Origin: Candidatus Pelagibacter communis
GTDB taxonomy: Bacteria > Pseudomonadota > Alphaproteobacteria > Pelagibacterales > Pelagibacteraceae
DNA length: 64,000 nucleotides
Assembly (NCBI RefSeq): GCF_001179985.1
Contig: NZ_CVSI01000058.1
Location: forward strand, 1 to 64,000
Reading direction: 5' to 3'
Below, in pieces: positions 56,278-64,000 of this stretch. Made by a program: the position numbers and the translations under genes. The notes below the pieces were generated by a model. That model was not told where the DNA came from and ran no database searches. It saw only the letters and a list, made by a program, of their open reading frames with translations. Positions within the stretch are counted from its first letter, which is position 1, and every line of letters begins with the position of its first letter.

Positions 56278-57534
56278 ATGGCTAAAATCACGAAAGTTGT
56301 AGCAAGACAAGTTTTCGATAGCCGTGGATTTCCGACAATCGAAACTGAAGTTTTTTGTAGAAATATTTCTTCCAAAGCAATATGTCCATCTGGTGCATCA
56401 ACTGGAACTTATGAAGCTTATGAAAAAAGGGACAAAAACAATAAAAAATATTTAGGAAAAAGTGTTTTTAAAGCTGTTTATTTTGTTAATAAAATAATAT
56501 CAAAAAAAATTTTGAAAAAAAATGTACATAATCAAGAATTAATAGACTCAATATTAATCAAATTAGATGGCACAAAACAAAAAACCAAACTAGGTGCAAA
56601 CTCTATACTTTCAGTATCTATGGCTGTTAAAAAATTATCAGCAAAAATCAAAAATATTCCCTTATATAAAAATTTTTTTATAAAAAAAAATTTTAAACTA
56701 CCATTTCCACTAATGAACATAATTAATGGTGGCGCTCATGCTAATAATGGGCTTAGAATTCAAGAATTTATGATTAGACCAGATAAGGCAAAAACTTTTT
56801 CCGAAGCAATGAATATCTGTTTTTTGGTAATTCAAAATCTCAAAAAATTGATTAAATATAAAAATTTTTCTACAGCGGTCGGTGATGAAGGTGGATTTGC
56901 GCCAATGATTAATAAAAATGAAGATGCTTTAAATTTAATAATAAAGTCAATTAAAAAGTCAGGTTATGTCAATGGGAGGGATGTTTCTATATGTTTAGAC
57001 GTTGCTGCTAATGAACTATATAAAAATGGTAATTATTCAATACATTCTAATAAATATACCTCTGTAAGAAAGTCTATAGAAAATTATGTAAAAATTATTA
57101 GGAAATTTAAATTAAAATCAATTGAGGATCCATTTGCTGAAAATGATTGGAAAGCATGGTCCGAGTTAACAAAAAGAGAAAATTCTATTCAGATAGTTGG
57201 TGATGACTTATATGTTACAAACTTACAAAGGTTGAAAAAAGGTTTTTTAAGTCAATCCTCCAATTCAATTTTAATAAAACTTAATCAAATAGGCACTGTA
57301 ACAGAAACATTAGAAGTAATTAAATTTGCTCAAAAAATTGGATATCAAACAATTATTTCTCACAGATCAGGGGATTCTGAAGATACTTTTATATCAGATT
57401 TAGCAGTCGGAACAAATTCCTCTCAAATTAAAACAGGTTCTTTATGCAGATCAGAAAGAGTTGCAAAATACAATCAATTGTTAAGAATAGAACAAGAGTT
57501 ATCTAATAAAAATAATATGGCGAGATTAAAATGA
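56278..57534 (+). CDS. eno: Enolase
   Basis: 418 residues. It makes phosphoenolpyruvate in glycolysis, the co-substrate of the upstream KdsA. Q-V-F-D-S-R-G-F-P-T-I-E-T-E is near the N-terminus (the usual N-P replaced by F-P). V-G-D-E-G-G-F-A-P, the metal site I-E-D-P-F-A-E-N-D-W and the late S-H-R-S-G-D-S-E-D-T are all present. It overlaps ftsB by 4 bases. Confidence 0.97.
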   Translation: MAKITKVVARQVFDSRGFPTIETEVFCRNISSKAICPSGASTGTYEAYEKRDKNNKKYLGKSVFKAVYFVNKIISKKILKKNVHNQELIDSILIKLDGTKQKTKLGANSILSVSMAVKKLSAKIKNIPLYKNFFIKKNFKLPFPLMNIINGGAHANNGLRIQEFMIRPDKAKTFSEAMNICFLVIQNLKKLIKYKNFSTAVGDEGGFAPMINKNEDALNLIIKSIKKSGYVNGRDVSICLDVAANELYKNGNYSIHSNKYTSVRKSIENYVKIIRKFKLKSIEDPFAENDWKAWSELTKRENSIQIVGDDLYVTNLQRLKKGFLSQSSNSILIKLNQIGTVTETLEVIKFAQKIGYQTIISHRSGDSEDTFISDLAVGTNSSQIKTGSLCRSERVAKYNQLLRIEQELSNKNNMARLK

Positions 57535-57827
57535 TAAAAAAAATTAAAAACAAACTTATATTTATTCTTCCCATTTTATTAATCTTATACTTCATTTTGA
57601 ATCTTTTTGGTGGAAATAGAGGTTTATTTTCATATTTTGAAAAAAGAAATTATTTAAATAACCTTAAAAATGAAGTGAAAATAATTAGACAAGAAATTGA
57701 AGATTTAGAAAAATCTAATATTCTTTTGAGTGATAATATAGATGCTGATTATATTGAGATTTTGTTACGTGACAAATTTTTATTAGGTAAAAAAGGTGAA
57801 ACAGTTTATATAATTAAAAATGAGTAA
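57531..57827 (+). CDS. ftsB: FtsB/DivIC-type septum formation protein
   Basis: 98 residues: a short cytoplasmic Lys-rich start, one membrane helix (about 9-27), then a periplasmic coiled coil (about 38-66) and a small C-terminal segment with [13 protein letters not shown]. This is the FtsB/DivIC plan, a protein that joins FtsQ and FtsL in the divisome. The eno-ftsB link is conserved. It overlaps lipA by 8 bases. The pdhA-pdhB-pdhC block that follows in many alphaproteobacteria is missing. Confidence 0.88.
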   Translation: MIKKIKNKLIFILPILLILYFILNLFGGNRGLFSYFEKRNYLNNLKNEVKIIRQEIEDLEKSNILLSDNIDADYIEILLRDKFLLGKKGETVYIIKNE

Positions 57828-58770
57828 ATTTAGACATCCTGAAAAGCAAAAAAACCCTATCAATCCAATAAAAAAAAAACCAGAATGGATTAGATCAAAA
57901 CTTACTAACAGTCGTGAATTTTTTTTAACTAAAAGTGTAGTAAATCAGAATAACCTAGTAACGGTTTGCCAAGAAGCCAATTGCCCAAACATTACTGAAT
58001 GTTGGAGCAAAAGACATGCCACATTTATGATTATGGGCGACACTTGCACAAGAGCATGTGCATTTTGTGATGTAAAAACAGGCAGACCAAATAAATTAGA
58101 CCCCCTAGAACCAAAAAAAATATCCTTAGCTGTAAAAAAACTAAATTTGAGACATGTAGTTATAACCTCAGTCGATCGAGATGATTTAGAAGACGGGGGA
58201 TCAAATCATTTTTATGAGACTATAACGGAAACAAGAAATGAAAATCCAAATACAACAATAGAAGTTTTAACACCTGACTTTTTGAGAAAAGGAGATGCAT
58301 ACAAAAAAGTTTTGGATGCAAAGCCAGATGTTTTTAATCATAATATTGAAACCGTTCCAAGTTTATATTTAAAAGTTAGACCTGGATCGAGATATTTTTC
58401 ATCTTTAGAGTTACTCAAAAATGCAAAAACATTTGATGAAAATATATTTACAAAATCTGGAATAATGGTTGGTATGGGTGAGAGTAAAGATGAAATCATT
58501 CAAGTGATGGACGATTTAAGATCTGCTAAAGTTGACTTTTTAACAATTGGTCAATATTTGCAACCATCAGTAAAACATTTTCCTTTAAATAGATATTATG
58601 ATCCAAATGAATTTAAAGAATTAGAGGTCATTGCTAAGGCTAAAGGATTTTTGTTAGTTTCTTCATCACCACTAACCAGATCTTCATATCATGCTGATGA
58701 AGATTTTGCTCTTTTAAAGAAAAATAGAAAACTAATTAATGCCAAAAGCATCAGTAAAGAGAACCATTAA
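57820..58770 (+). CDS. lipA: Lipoyl synthase
   Basis: 316 residues, radical-SAM enzyme inserting two sulfurs into octanoyl groups of 2-oxoacid dehydrogenases. The auxiliary cluster motif C-x4-C-x5-C is at Cys50, 55 and 61, and the radical-SAM motif C-x3-C-x2-C is at Cys76, 80 and 83. The conserved R-S-S-Y-H-A-D-E near the C-terminus donates the serine ligand. No lipB is seen nearby. It overlaps the next gene by 32 bases. Confidence 0.98.
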   Translation: MSKFRHPEKQKNPINPIKKKPEWIRSKLTNSREFFLTKSVVNQNNLVTVCQEANCPNITECWSKRHATFMIMGDTCTRACAFCDVKTGRPNKLDPLEPKKISLAVKKLNLRHVVITSVDRDDLEDGGSNHFYETITETRNENPNTTIEVLTPDFLRKGDAYKKVLDAKPDVFNHNIETVPSLYLKVRPGSRYFSSLELLKNAKTFDENIFTKSGIMVGMGESKDEIIQVMDDLRSAKVDFLTIGQYLQPSVKHFPLNRYYDPNEFKELEVIAKAKGFLLVSSSPLTRSSYHADEDFALLKKNRKLINAKSISKENH

Positions 58771-59188
58771 TTGTTCAAAAGAAGATCTAATTAATCTTGT
58801 TTTAAATATTGAGGATTATCCAAACTTTATTCCTTATTGTTTGAATGCAAAAATTTATGAAAAAAAATTAGATAATGATGATCAATTAATCATAGCAGAT
58901 TTAACAATTGGCAAAGGACCATTTAAAGATACTTATAAAAGTGATGTAAAATATATTAAAAAAGATGATATTATACTCGTTAAAAATATAGATGGCCCCC
59001 TAAAATATCTTGACAATAAATGGCAATTTATAAAAATAGGTAAATTAACTGAAGTTTCATTTGATGTTGATTTTGAGTTGAAAAATAAATTTCTCAATAT
59101 TTTAATGACGAAATCTTTTAAATATGGCCTAGACAAAATAGCTGATGCTTTTCAAAAAAGAGCAGAGGAATTATTTCACAATAGATAA
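58739..59188 (+). CDS. Coq10/RatA-type START-domain protein
   Basis: 149 residues. A polyketide-cyclase/START fold with the family N-terminal pattern V[13 protein letters not shown] and the mid F-K-D-T-Y-K-S-D-V segment. Members bind ubiquinone (Coq10) or act as the RatA toxin homologue. Next to lipA in alphaproteobacteria the quinone-chaperone role seems more likely, but this is inference. The ATG at 58739 overlaps lipA by 32 bases, and the 3' end overlaps the convergent cinA-like gene by 18 bases. Confidence 0.85.
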   Translation: MPKASVKRTINCSKEDLINLVLNIEDYPNFIPYCLNAKIYEKKLDNDDQLIIADLTIGKGPFKDTYKSDVKYIKKDDIILVKNIDGPLKYLDNKWQFIKIGKLTEVSFDVDFELKNKFLNILMTKSFKYGLDKIADAFQKRAEELFHNR

Positions 59189-59641
59189 AACTGTTTTTAT
59201 AACTTTATTTACAGCTATTTTTTGAAAATTTATTCTCGATTTATTCTTAAACAAATATTTATTTATTAATATTTTTCTTTTAAATTTTAATCCAATAAAT
59301 ACTAAGCCAACAGGCTTTTTTCTTGTACCGCCTTTTGGTCCTGCAATCCCTGTAACGGAAATGTTTATGTGACTTTTACTTATTTTACCTAAATTATTAA
59401 CCATAGACAAACAACATTGAACACTAACAGCACCATATTTTTTGATGATTTTATTTGGAACTTTAAGTATTTTTTGTTTCGCTTGATTTGAATATGTTAC
59501 TAGTCCTAGGTCGAAAACCTTTGATGAACCAGCGTTAGAAGTAATAATACTTGACAAAAGTCCACCTGTGCAAGATTCAGCAAAACTAATTTTAAGTTTT
59601 TTTCTTTTCAATAAATTTATTAATTTTTTAGAATTTGTCAT
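59171..59641 (-). CDS. pncC: CinA C-terminal family protein, nicotinamide-nucleotide amidase (PncC-like)
   Basis: 156 residues from the ATG at 59641. Nine more codons are open upstream inside pgpA but the family begins at this Met. A-E-S-C-T-G-G-L-L-S (about 21-30) with the active-site Ser, V-T-Y-S-N-Q-A-K, and G-I-A-G-P-K-G-G-T-x-x-K-P-V-G-L-V identify the CinA C-terminal domain, which deamidates nicotinamide mononucleotide. The N-terminal competence domain is absent. It overlaps pgpA by 14 bases. Confidence 0.9.
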   Translation of the reverse strand: MTNSKKLINLLKRKKLKISFAESCTGGLLSSIITSNAGSSKVFDLGLVTYSNQAKQKILKVPNKIIKKYGAVSVQCCLSMVNNLGKISKSHINISVTGIAGPKGGTRKKPVGLVFIGLKFKRKILINKYLFKNKSRINFQKIAVNKVIKTVLSIVK

Positions 59642-60128
59642 AAATAATAATAAATATATACAATACAATAGTCGTAAAAATTCCTGCTACAATGTCATCA
59701 AAAACAACACCAAAACCATTTTTATAATTATTGTCTACATAATTTATAGGATAGGGTTTTAGAATATCAAAAAATCTAAAACCAATGAATGAAATTAATA
59801 CTATTATCATAAAAAAATTTATTGATACTGATGCTTCAAATAAAATTACATAAAAAAATAATATTGGTATAGATTGACCTAAGTATTCATCAATTACAAT
59901 TTCTTTTGAGTCTATTTCTTCAAATTCATTTTTTAAAAGATTTATAAGATAAACTGATACAAACAATAGAAGTAAAAAAATTAAAAATAAAGTCAAATAA
60001 TGAACTTTTAAATAAAAAAAAAATATATAAAGAAAAGAAGTAATGGCTGAGGCAATGGTTCCTGGAAATTTTCCTAACTTACCGACATTAAACATAGTCA
60101 AAATTAATTTACCGTATTTTTTAATCAT
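59628..60128 (-). CDS. pgpA: Phosphatidylglycerophosphatase A
   Basis: 166 residues with several hydrophobic segments. It dephosphorylates phosphatidylglycerol phosphate. G-K-L-G-K-F-P-G-T-I-A-S near the N-terminus, I-D-E-Y-L-G-Q in the middle, and F-R-F-F-D-I-L-K-P-Y-P-I are PgpA signatures (acidic residues for metal binding, K-P-x-P-I for the active site). It overlaps ispDF by 8 bases and pncC by 14. Confidence 0.93.
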   Translation of the reverse strand: MIKKYGKLILTMFNVGKLGKFPGTIASAITSFLYIFFFYLKVHYLTLFLIFLLLLFVSVYLINLLKNEFEEIDSKEIVIDEYLGQSIPILFFYVILFEASVSINFFMIIVLISFIGFRFFDILKPYPINYVDNNYKNGFGVVFDDIVAGIFTTIVLYIFIIIYDKF

Positions 60129-61236
60129 AATTTTTTTTTATTGATACTATTACCTCACAGGCAATTGCTTTTTCTTTACCTATAACACCAAGTTTTTCAG
60201 CAGTTTTTCCTTTTAAATTTATCTTATCTTTATTAATCCTACATAATTTTGAGATTGATAAAATAATTTTTTTTTTAATTTTTGTTAATTTTGGTGTTTC
60301 AGTAATAACATTTATATCGATATTAATTATATCGAAATTTTTTGACTTAATATCTTTTATAACTTTATTTAATAATATAGTGGATCTTATATCTTTATAT
60401 TTTTTACTTTTATCTGAGAATTTTTCACCAATATCTCCCATTCTGCATGCGCCTAGAATTGCATCTGTTATAGCATGAAGAATAGGATCGCCATCTGAGT
60501 GACCTAATGTGCCTAATTTTGATTTAATTTTAATTCCGCCAAGATACATTTTTCTTCCGGGAACTAATCTGTGCACATCAAAACCAATCCCGTAAAATAC
60601 TTTATTTTCTACTGTGTCTTTCAAAGTAGTTATTTTATAATTTTTTTCTTCACCTTTAATTAATTTAATTCTTTTATTTGCGGTGATCAAAAGACTCGAG
60701 TCATCTGTAGTTTCTTCGTTAACATTATTTTGTAACTCCATAATAACTTTGTATTTAAATGCCTGGGGTGTTTGAGAAAAAAAAATTTTTTTTCTGTCTA
60801 GGTTGTGTATCTTTTTGTTTTTTTTTAGCTTTGGAGTGTCAATACTTTGAACAACAGGAATTGCGCCATCATTAAATTTTAAAGCTTTTAATAATTTATT
60901 TATCAAATTTAAAGAAAAATTTGGCCTTGCTGCATCATGGATAAATATATTTTTTGGTTTATGTTTTTTTAAATAATTTAAACAATTTCTTGCAGAATCA
61001 GCTCTAGTTCTGCCGCCGTTAACAAATAACACTTGTTTAAGTTTGAGATTTTTAAGGTATTTTTTGTGTTTTTTATTAACAGCAACTACTATTTTTGAGA
61101 ATTTTTTCGATAAAATTGCCTTATTTATAGAATGTTTAATTAGTATATCACCATTATATTGAACAAATGGTTTTGGAGTTTTAGATTTAAATCTATTACT
61201 TTTTCCAGCAGCTAATATTATAAAACAGTTGTTCAT
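60121..61236 (-). CDS. ispDF: Bifunctional IspD/IspF isoprenoid synthesis enzyme
   Basis: 371 residues, a natural fusion common in alphaproteobacteria. The N-terminal half (about 1-215) is MEP cytidylyltransferase, starting I-I-L-A-A-G-K-S-N-R-F with K-P-F-V-Q-Y and a central H-D-A-A-R-P. The C-terminal half is MECDP synthase, starting G-I-G-F-D-V-H-R-L with zinc ligands Asp and His and then H-S-D-G-D-P-I-L-H-A. IspE, the enzyme between the two steps, is not in the window. It is divergent from ntrY, with only 31 bases between start codons. Confidence 0.96.
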   Translation of the reverse strand: MNNCFIILAAGKSNRFKSKTPKPFVQYNGDILIKHSINKAILSKKFSKIVVAVNKKHKKYLKNLKLKQVLFVNGGRTRADSARNCLNYLKKHKPKNIFIHDAARPNFSLNLINKLLKALKFNDGAIPVVQSIDTPKLKKNKKIHNLDRKKIFFSQTPQAFKYKVIMELQNNVNEETTDDSSLLITANKRIKLIKGEEKNYKITTLKDTVENKVFYGIGFDVHRLVPGRKMYLGGIKIKSKLGTLGHSDGDPILHAITDAILGACRMGDIGEKFSDKSKKYKDIRSTILLNKVIKDIKSKNFDIINIDINVITETPKLTKIKKKIILSISKLCRINKDKINLKGKTAEKLGVIGKEKAIACEVIVSIKKNYD

Positions 61237-61267
61237 TTAATTTTATGAATTTTTATTTTTAAACATA

Positions 61268-63052
61268 ATGCTAAATTTCATTAAAAAAAACCTATTTATA
61301 GTTATAATTTTCTTTATCACATTATTATTAGGTTTTATAACCTTTTTAACTTTTTTAGATAAAAGCTTCATTAAACTTAATGACCAAAATTTACAATATC
61401 TTTTATTATCAAATATTTTTTTATTAATAATATTTTTTCTATTTATTTTCTTAGAAGTTAAAAATTCAATAAAAAGTGAAATAGTTGTAGAAGGATCTAG
61501 AGCTAATAGAAAGTATATTGCATTTTTTTCATTATTTACCCTTATACCGTCTATACTTATATCGGCTTTCTCTCTTTTCCTTTTTTCATTTGCGGTAGAA
61601 AAATATTTTGACAAAAAAATTACTACAGCTGTGGACAATTCTTATAGAATTGCTCAAAATTATGTTATTGACGTAAGAAATAAAATTGAGTCAGATATAG
61701 TATTAGTAGCTTTTGATCTAAATAAAAATATTAAAATTTTCCAAAACAATAAAAAGCAATTTGCAAGTTTTTTAAATACGCAAAAAATCGTTAGAGATGT
61801 AGATGGGATATTCCTAGTTGATAGCGAAGGTAAATTAATCTTATCAAATTTTACAAAAAAAAATTTATATCAACCTCCATCAAAAGAAGCTCTTAAAATG
61901 GTTCAGAATGATGATAGACCTTTAAAAATACTTAATGCTTATGAAAATACTTCTGCAGCACTAATGAGGTTGGCAAATTACAATGATACATTCGTTTATG
62001 TTGTAAAATTCTTAGATCCAAAAATATCAAAATATCTTACTGAGTCAAAAGATGCTATTAGTTTCTATTACACAGTCCAGGAAAAAAGAACAGGAATTAA
62101 AATTTCATTCGCAATAATCTATATGATCGTTGTTACATTGCTGTTATTTTTATCAATTTCTATAGCAATACGTTTCTCATCAAGATTTTTTGTATCTATT
62201 AATAATCTTATTTCAGCATCAAATAATATTGGTAATGGTAATTTAAATTCGAAAGTTCCTGAGATTAAAACTGATAAAGAATTAGAAAAGTTAAATAAAA
62301 ACTTTAATTTAATGATTGATAGACTAAAAACTCAGCAAAATAAATTATTGGCTAATGAAAGACATGATGCATGGGAAAATGTAGCAAGAAAAATTGCACA
62401 TGAAATAAAGAATCCCTTAACACCAATTCAATTAATAATAGATAGTTTAAAGAACAAATATACAGATCTATTAGATGAAAATAACAAAATATCTTTTAAT
62501 GAAAAAGTTAAGACCATTAATAAACAAGTAAAATTGATTGAGAAATTAGTAAATGAATTTTCAGATTTTGCAAGAATGCCTAAACCAATTTTTAAAAAAA
62601 TTAATTTAAAAAAAATTGTTAATGATTGCTTGAAACTTATGAAAGTAAATGATGATACTATTATAATAGACTTTAAATGTGATGATGGTATTTTTATCAA
62701 TGCAGATAGCGAGCAAATCAGTCGAGTTTTTATTAATTTAATTAAGAATTCTATAGAAAGTTTGAATGAAAAATATCAAAATAACAATGAATTTATTAAA
62801 AAAATCATTATAGAAATTTATCAAATTAATGATTATATAGAAATTCTAATTATTGATAATGGTACTGGTTTTAATACTACAAATTTATCTGAAATATCTA
62901 AACCATATTTTACCACAAAAAAAAATGGTAGTGGTTTAGGCTTATCAATAGTAGGAAAAATAATAAATGATCATAATGGTACTATTGAATTTTTAAATTA
63001 TAAACAGGGTGCAAAAATTAAAATAACTTTTCCAAAAATAAATGTCAGCTGA
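61268..63052 (+). CDS. ntrY: NtrY-type sensor histidine kinase, shortened
   Basis: 594 residues. Three N-terminal membrane helices lie within about 1-115. An extracytoplasmic segment follows, then a fourth helix near 280-303, a HAMP segment, the phosphorylated His378 in K-I-A-H-E-I-K-N-P-L-T-P, and the ATPase with N-x4-N-S-I-E-S, D-N-G-T-G-F and G-S-G-L-G-L-S. NtrY proteins are usually near 750 residues with a PAS domain between HAMP and the His-containing helix. Here the two are joined directly. It overlaps ntrX by 11 bases. ntrB and ntrC, usual neighbours, are absent. Confidence 0.93.
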   Translation: MLNFIKKNLFIVIIFFITLLLGFITFLTFLDKSFIKLNDQNLQYLLLSNIFLLIIFFLFIFLEVKNSIKSEIVVEGSRANRKYIAFFSLFTLIPSILISAFSLFLFSFAVEKYFDKKITTAVDNSYRIAQNYVIDVRNKIESDIVLVAFDLNKNIKIFQNNKKQFASFLNTQKIVRDVDGIFLVDSEGKLILSNFTKKNLYQPPSKEALKMVQNDDRPLKILNAYENTSAALMRLANYNDTFVYVVKFLDPKISKYLTESKDAISFYYTVQEKRTGIKISFAIIYMIVVTLLLFLSISIAIRFSSRFFVSINNLISASNNIGNGNLNSKVPEIKTDKELEKLNKNFNLMIDRLKTQQNKLLANERHDAWENVARKIAHEIKNPLTPIQLIIDSLKNKYTDLLDENNKISFNEKVKTINKQVKLIEKLVNEFSDFARMPKPIFKKINLKKIVNDCLKLMKVNDDTIIIDFKCDDGIFINADSEQISRVFINLIKNSIESLNEKYQNNNEFIKKIIIEIYQINDYIEILIIDNGTGFNTTNLSEISKPYFTTKKNGSGLGLSIVGKIINDHNGTIEFLNYKQGAKIKITFPKINVS

Positions 63053-64000
63053 AATATTAATTATTGATGACAATCCTGATATTAGAAATATTATTAGAGA
63101 TTTAATAAGTGAGACTGGTTATAAAACTAGAGTTGCAGCAAATTACAATCAAGCCCTTAAAGAAATTGATAAAAAATTACCAGATGTCGCTATAATTGAT
63201 GTAAAATTAGATAAAGGTGATAATGATGGTATTGAACTCCTTTCACATATTAAAAAAAAAAATAAAGATATTCCTGTAATAATAATTTCGGGTCATGCAA
63301 ATATTGAAATGGCTATTAAATCTTTAAAAAACGGTGCATTCGAATTCATAGAGAAACCATTTGATCAAGATAGGCTTATGAACTTTGTGAACAGAGCGGT
63401 CGAAAACTTTAACTTAAAAAATCAAAATAAAGAGCTTGAAACTAAGTTGTTTCACTCATTCGAATTAATCGGAAATAGTTCAAATATTCTAAAAATAAAA
63501 GAACAAATTGAAAAGTTATCAAACTCTGACAGCAGAGTCTTTATTTTGGGACCAACCGGATCTGGAAAAGAATTAGTAGCAAGAAAAATTCACAAATTAT
63601 CTAAGAGAAACAAATTTCCTTTTGTTATTTTAAATGGAGCGTTACTTGATGCAAAAAAATACGAATCTGAATTATTTGGTGAAGAAAAAAATAATGGATC
63701 AATTTCTTATGGTGCACTAGAAAAAGCAACGGGAGGAACATTATTAATAGATGAAATTTCTCAAATACCTCTAGAAACTCAGTCGAAAATTCTTAGAGTT
63801 TTGACAGATCAAAAATTTAAAAGGATCAATGGTAATCATGATGTGAAAGTTGATGTCCGAATAATTTGCACGTCAAGTAAAAATATTGTTAATGAAATAA
63901 AATTTGGAAATTTTCACGAGGATTTATTTTATAGACTCAATGTATTTCAAATAATAATTGAGCCTTTAACTAAAAGAGTGGAGGATATTCCATTATTGGT
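63042..64000 (+). CDS. ntrX: NtrX-type response regulator lacking the GAFTGA loop (partial, cut by window end)
   Basis: The first 319 codons are visible. The receiver domain (1-120) has the acidic pair D-D at 9-10, phosphorylated Asp53 and a Lys in E-K-P-F. The AAA+ domain has Walker A G-P-T-G-S-G-K-E at 170-177 and Walker B ending Asp237-Glu238. Between E-L-F-G (210-213) and G-G-T-L-L (231-235), where sigma-54 activators carry GAFTGA, there are only 17 residues (E-E-K-N-N-G-S-I-S...) and no GAFTGA. It should therefore not activate sigma-54 polymerase. The ATG at 63042 overlaps the ntrY stop. Confidence 0.93.
   Translation, partial: MSAEILIIDDNPDIRNIIRDLISETGYKTRVAANYNQALKEIDKKLPDVAIIDVKLDKGDNDGIELLSHIKKKNKDIPVIIISGHANIEMAIKSLKNGAFEFIEKPFDQDRLMNFVNRAVENFNLKNQNKELETKLFHSFELIGNSSNILKIKEQIEKLSNSDSRVFILGPTGSGKELVARKIHKLSKRNKFPFVILNGALLDAKKYESELFGEEKNNGSISYGALEKATGGTLLIDEISQIPLETQSKILRVLTDQKFKRINGNHDVKVDVRIICTSSKNIVNEIKFGNFHEDLFYRLNVFQIIIEPLTKRVEDIPLL

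Noticed and set aside
59185-59200. Hairpin ATAAAA-CTGT-TTTTAT near the coq10-like/pncC junction as a bidirectional terminator.
   Set aside because: It has only A-T pairs and a weak stem, and it lies inside the pncC coding end.
61243-61638. 131-codon frame antisense to the start of ntrY.
   Set aside because: It mirrors the membrane-helix region of ntrY. No family resemblance and no promoter are visible.
1-64000. CRISPR arrays, insertion sequences, prophage, integron or toxin-antitoxin modules.
   Set aside because: No regular repeats, transposase or integrase motifs or terminal inverted repeats were found. All sizeable frames are explained by core genes or their shadows.

Overview
The window is a contiguous, gene-dense piece of a free-living alphaproteobacterial chromosome. 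It is strongly AT-rich, spacers are tiny (many genes overlap by 1, 4, 8 or 14 bases), proteins are short and Lys/Asn/Ile-rich, and gene order follows the alphaproteobacterial core map with many members missing. Together this points to a streamlined SAR11 (Pelagibacterales, 'Candidatus Pelagibacter'-like) genome. I saw no insertion sequence, prophage, CRISPR array, toxin system or other mobile block. No stretch over 300 bases lacks a gene.

Layout. 1-3600: end of an unidentified gene, then a small accessory patch (DUF3047 protein, YbgC thioesterase, family-5-like uracil-DNA glycosylase, histidine phosphatase, glycosyltransferase, a 58-residue membrane protein, DUF1289 protein). 3668-9629: tRNA-Leu, tig, clpP, clpX and lon, the folding and proteolysis block. 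9680-9851: tRNA-Val and tRNA-Asp. 9956-23815: a complete 14-gene respiratory complex I operon, nuoA-N. 23815-33575: birA, coaX, RNase J, a DUF1467 protein, proS, a LolC/E-type permease, lolD and dnaE. 33631-45295: an rpsB leader with a pseudoknot, then rpsB, tsf, frr, uppS, cdsA, dxr, bamA, skp, fabZ, lpxD, lpxA, lpxI and lpxB, joining translation, isoprenoid and phospholipid synthesis, outer-membrane assembly and lipid A. 45275-52670 (minus): ppiD-like gene, trpE, trpG, trpD, trpC, then lexA and gltX. 52727-59188 (plus): tpiA, secG, pyrG, kdsA, eno, ftsB, lipA and a coq10/ratA-like gene. 59171-61236 (minus): cinA C-terminal type, pgpA and ispDF. 61268-64000 (plus): ntrY and the first part of ntrX, cut by the window end.

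Nearly all genes are housekeeping, so the interest lies in regulation and in what is missing. The strongest regulatory signals are an H-type pseudoknot just before rpsB and an exact GTTC-N7-GTTC LexA box against the lexA promoter. Others are a Fur-box-like palindrome beside tRNA-Asp ahead of nuoA, a 9-bp hairpin abutting lpxD, and several promoters whose -10 element lies only 6 to 8 bases before the start codon, suggesting leaderless mRNAs. NtrX has lost the sigma-54-contacting GAFTGA loop, NtrY appears to lack its PAS domain, and the PpiD-like protein shows no parvulin domain. I did not find a convincing wholly new multi-gene system.
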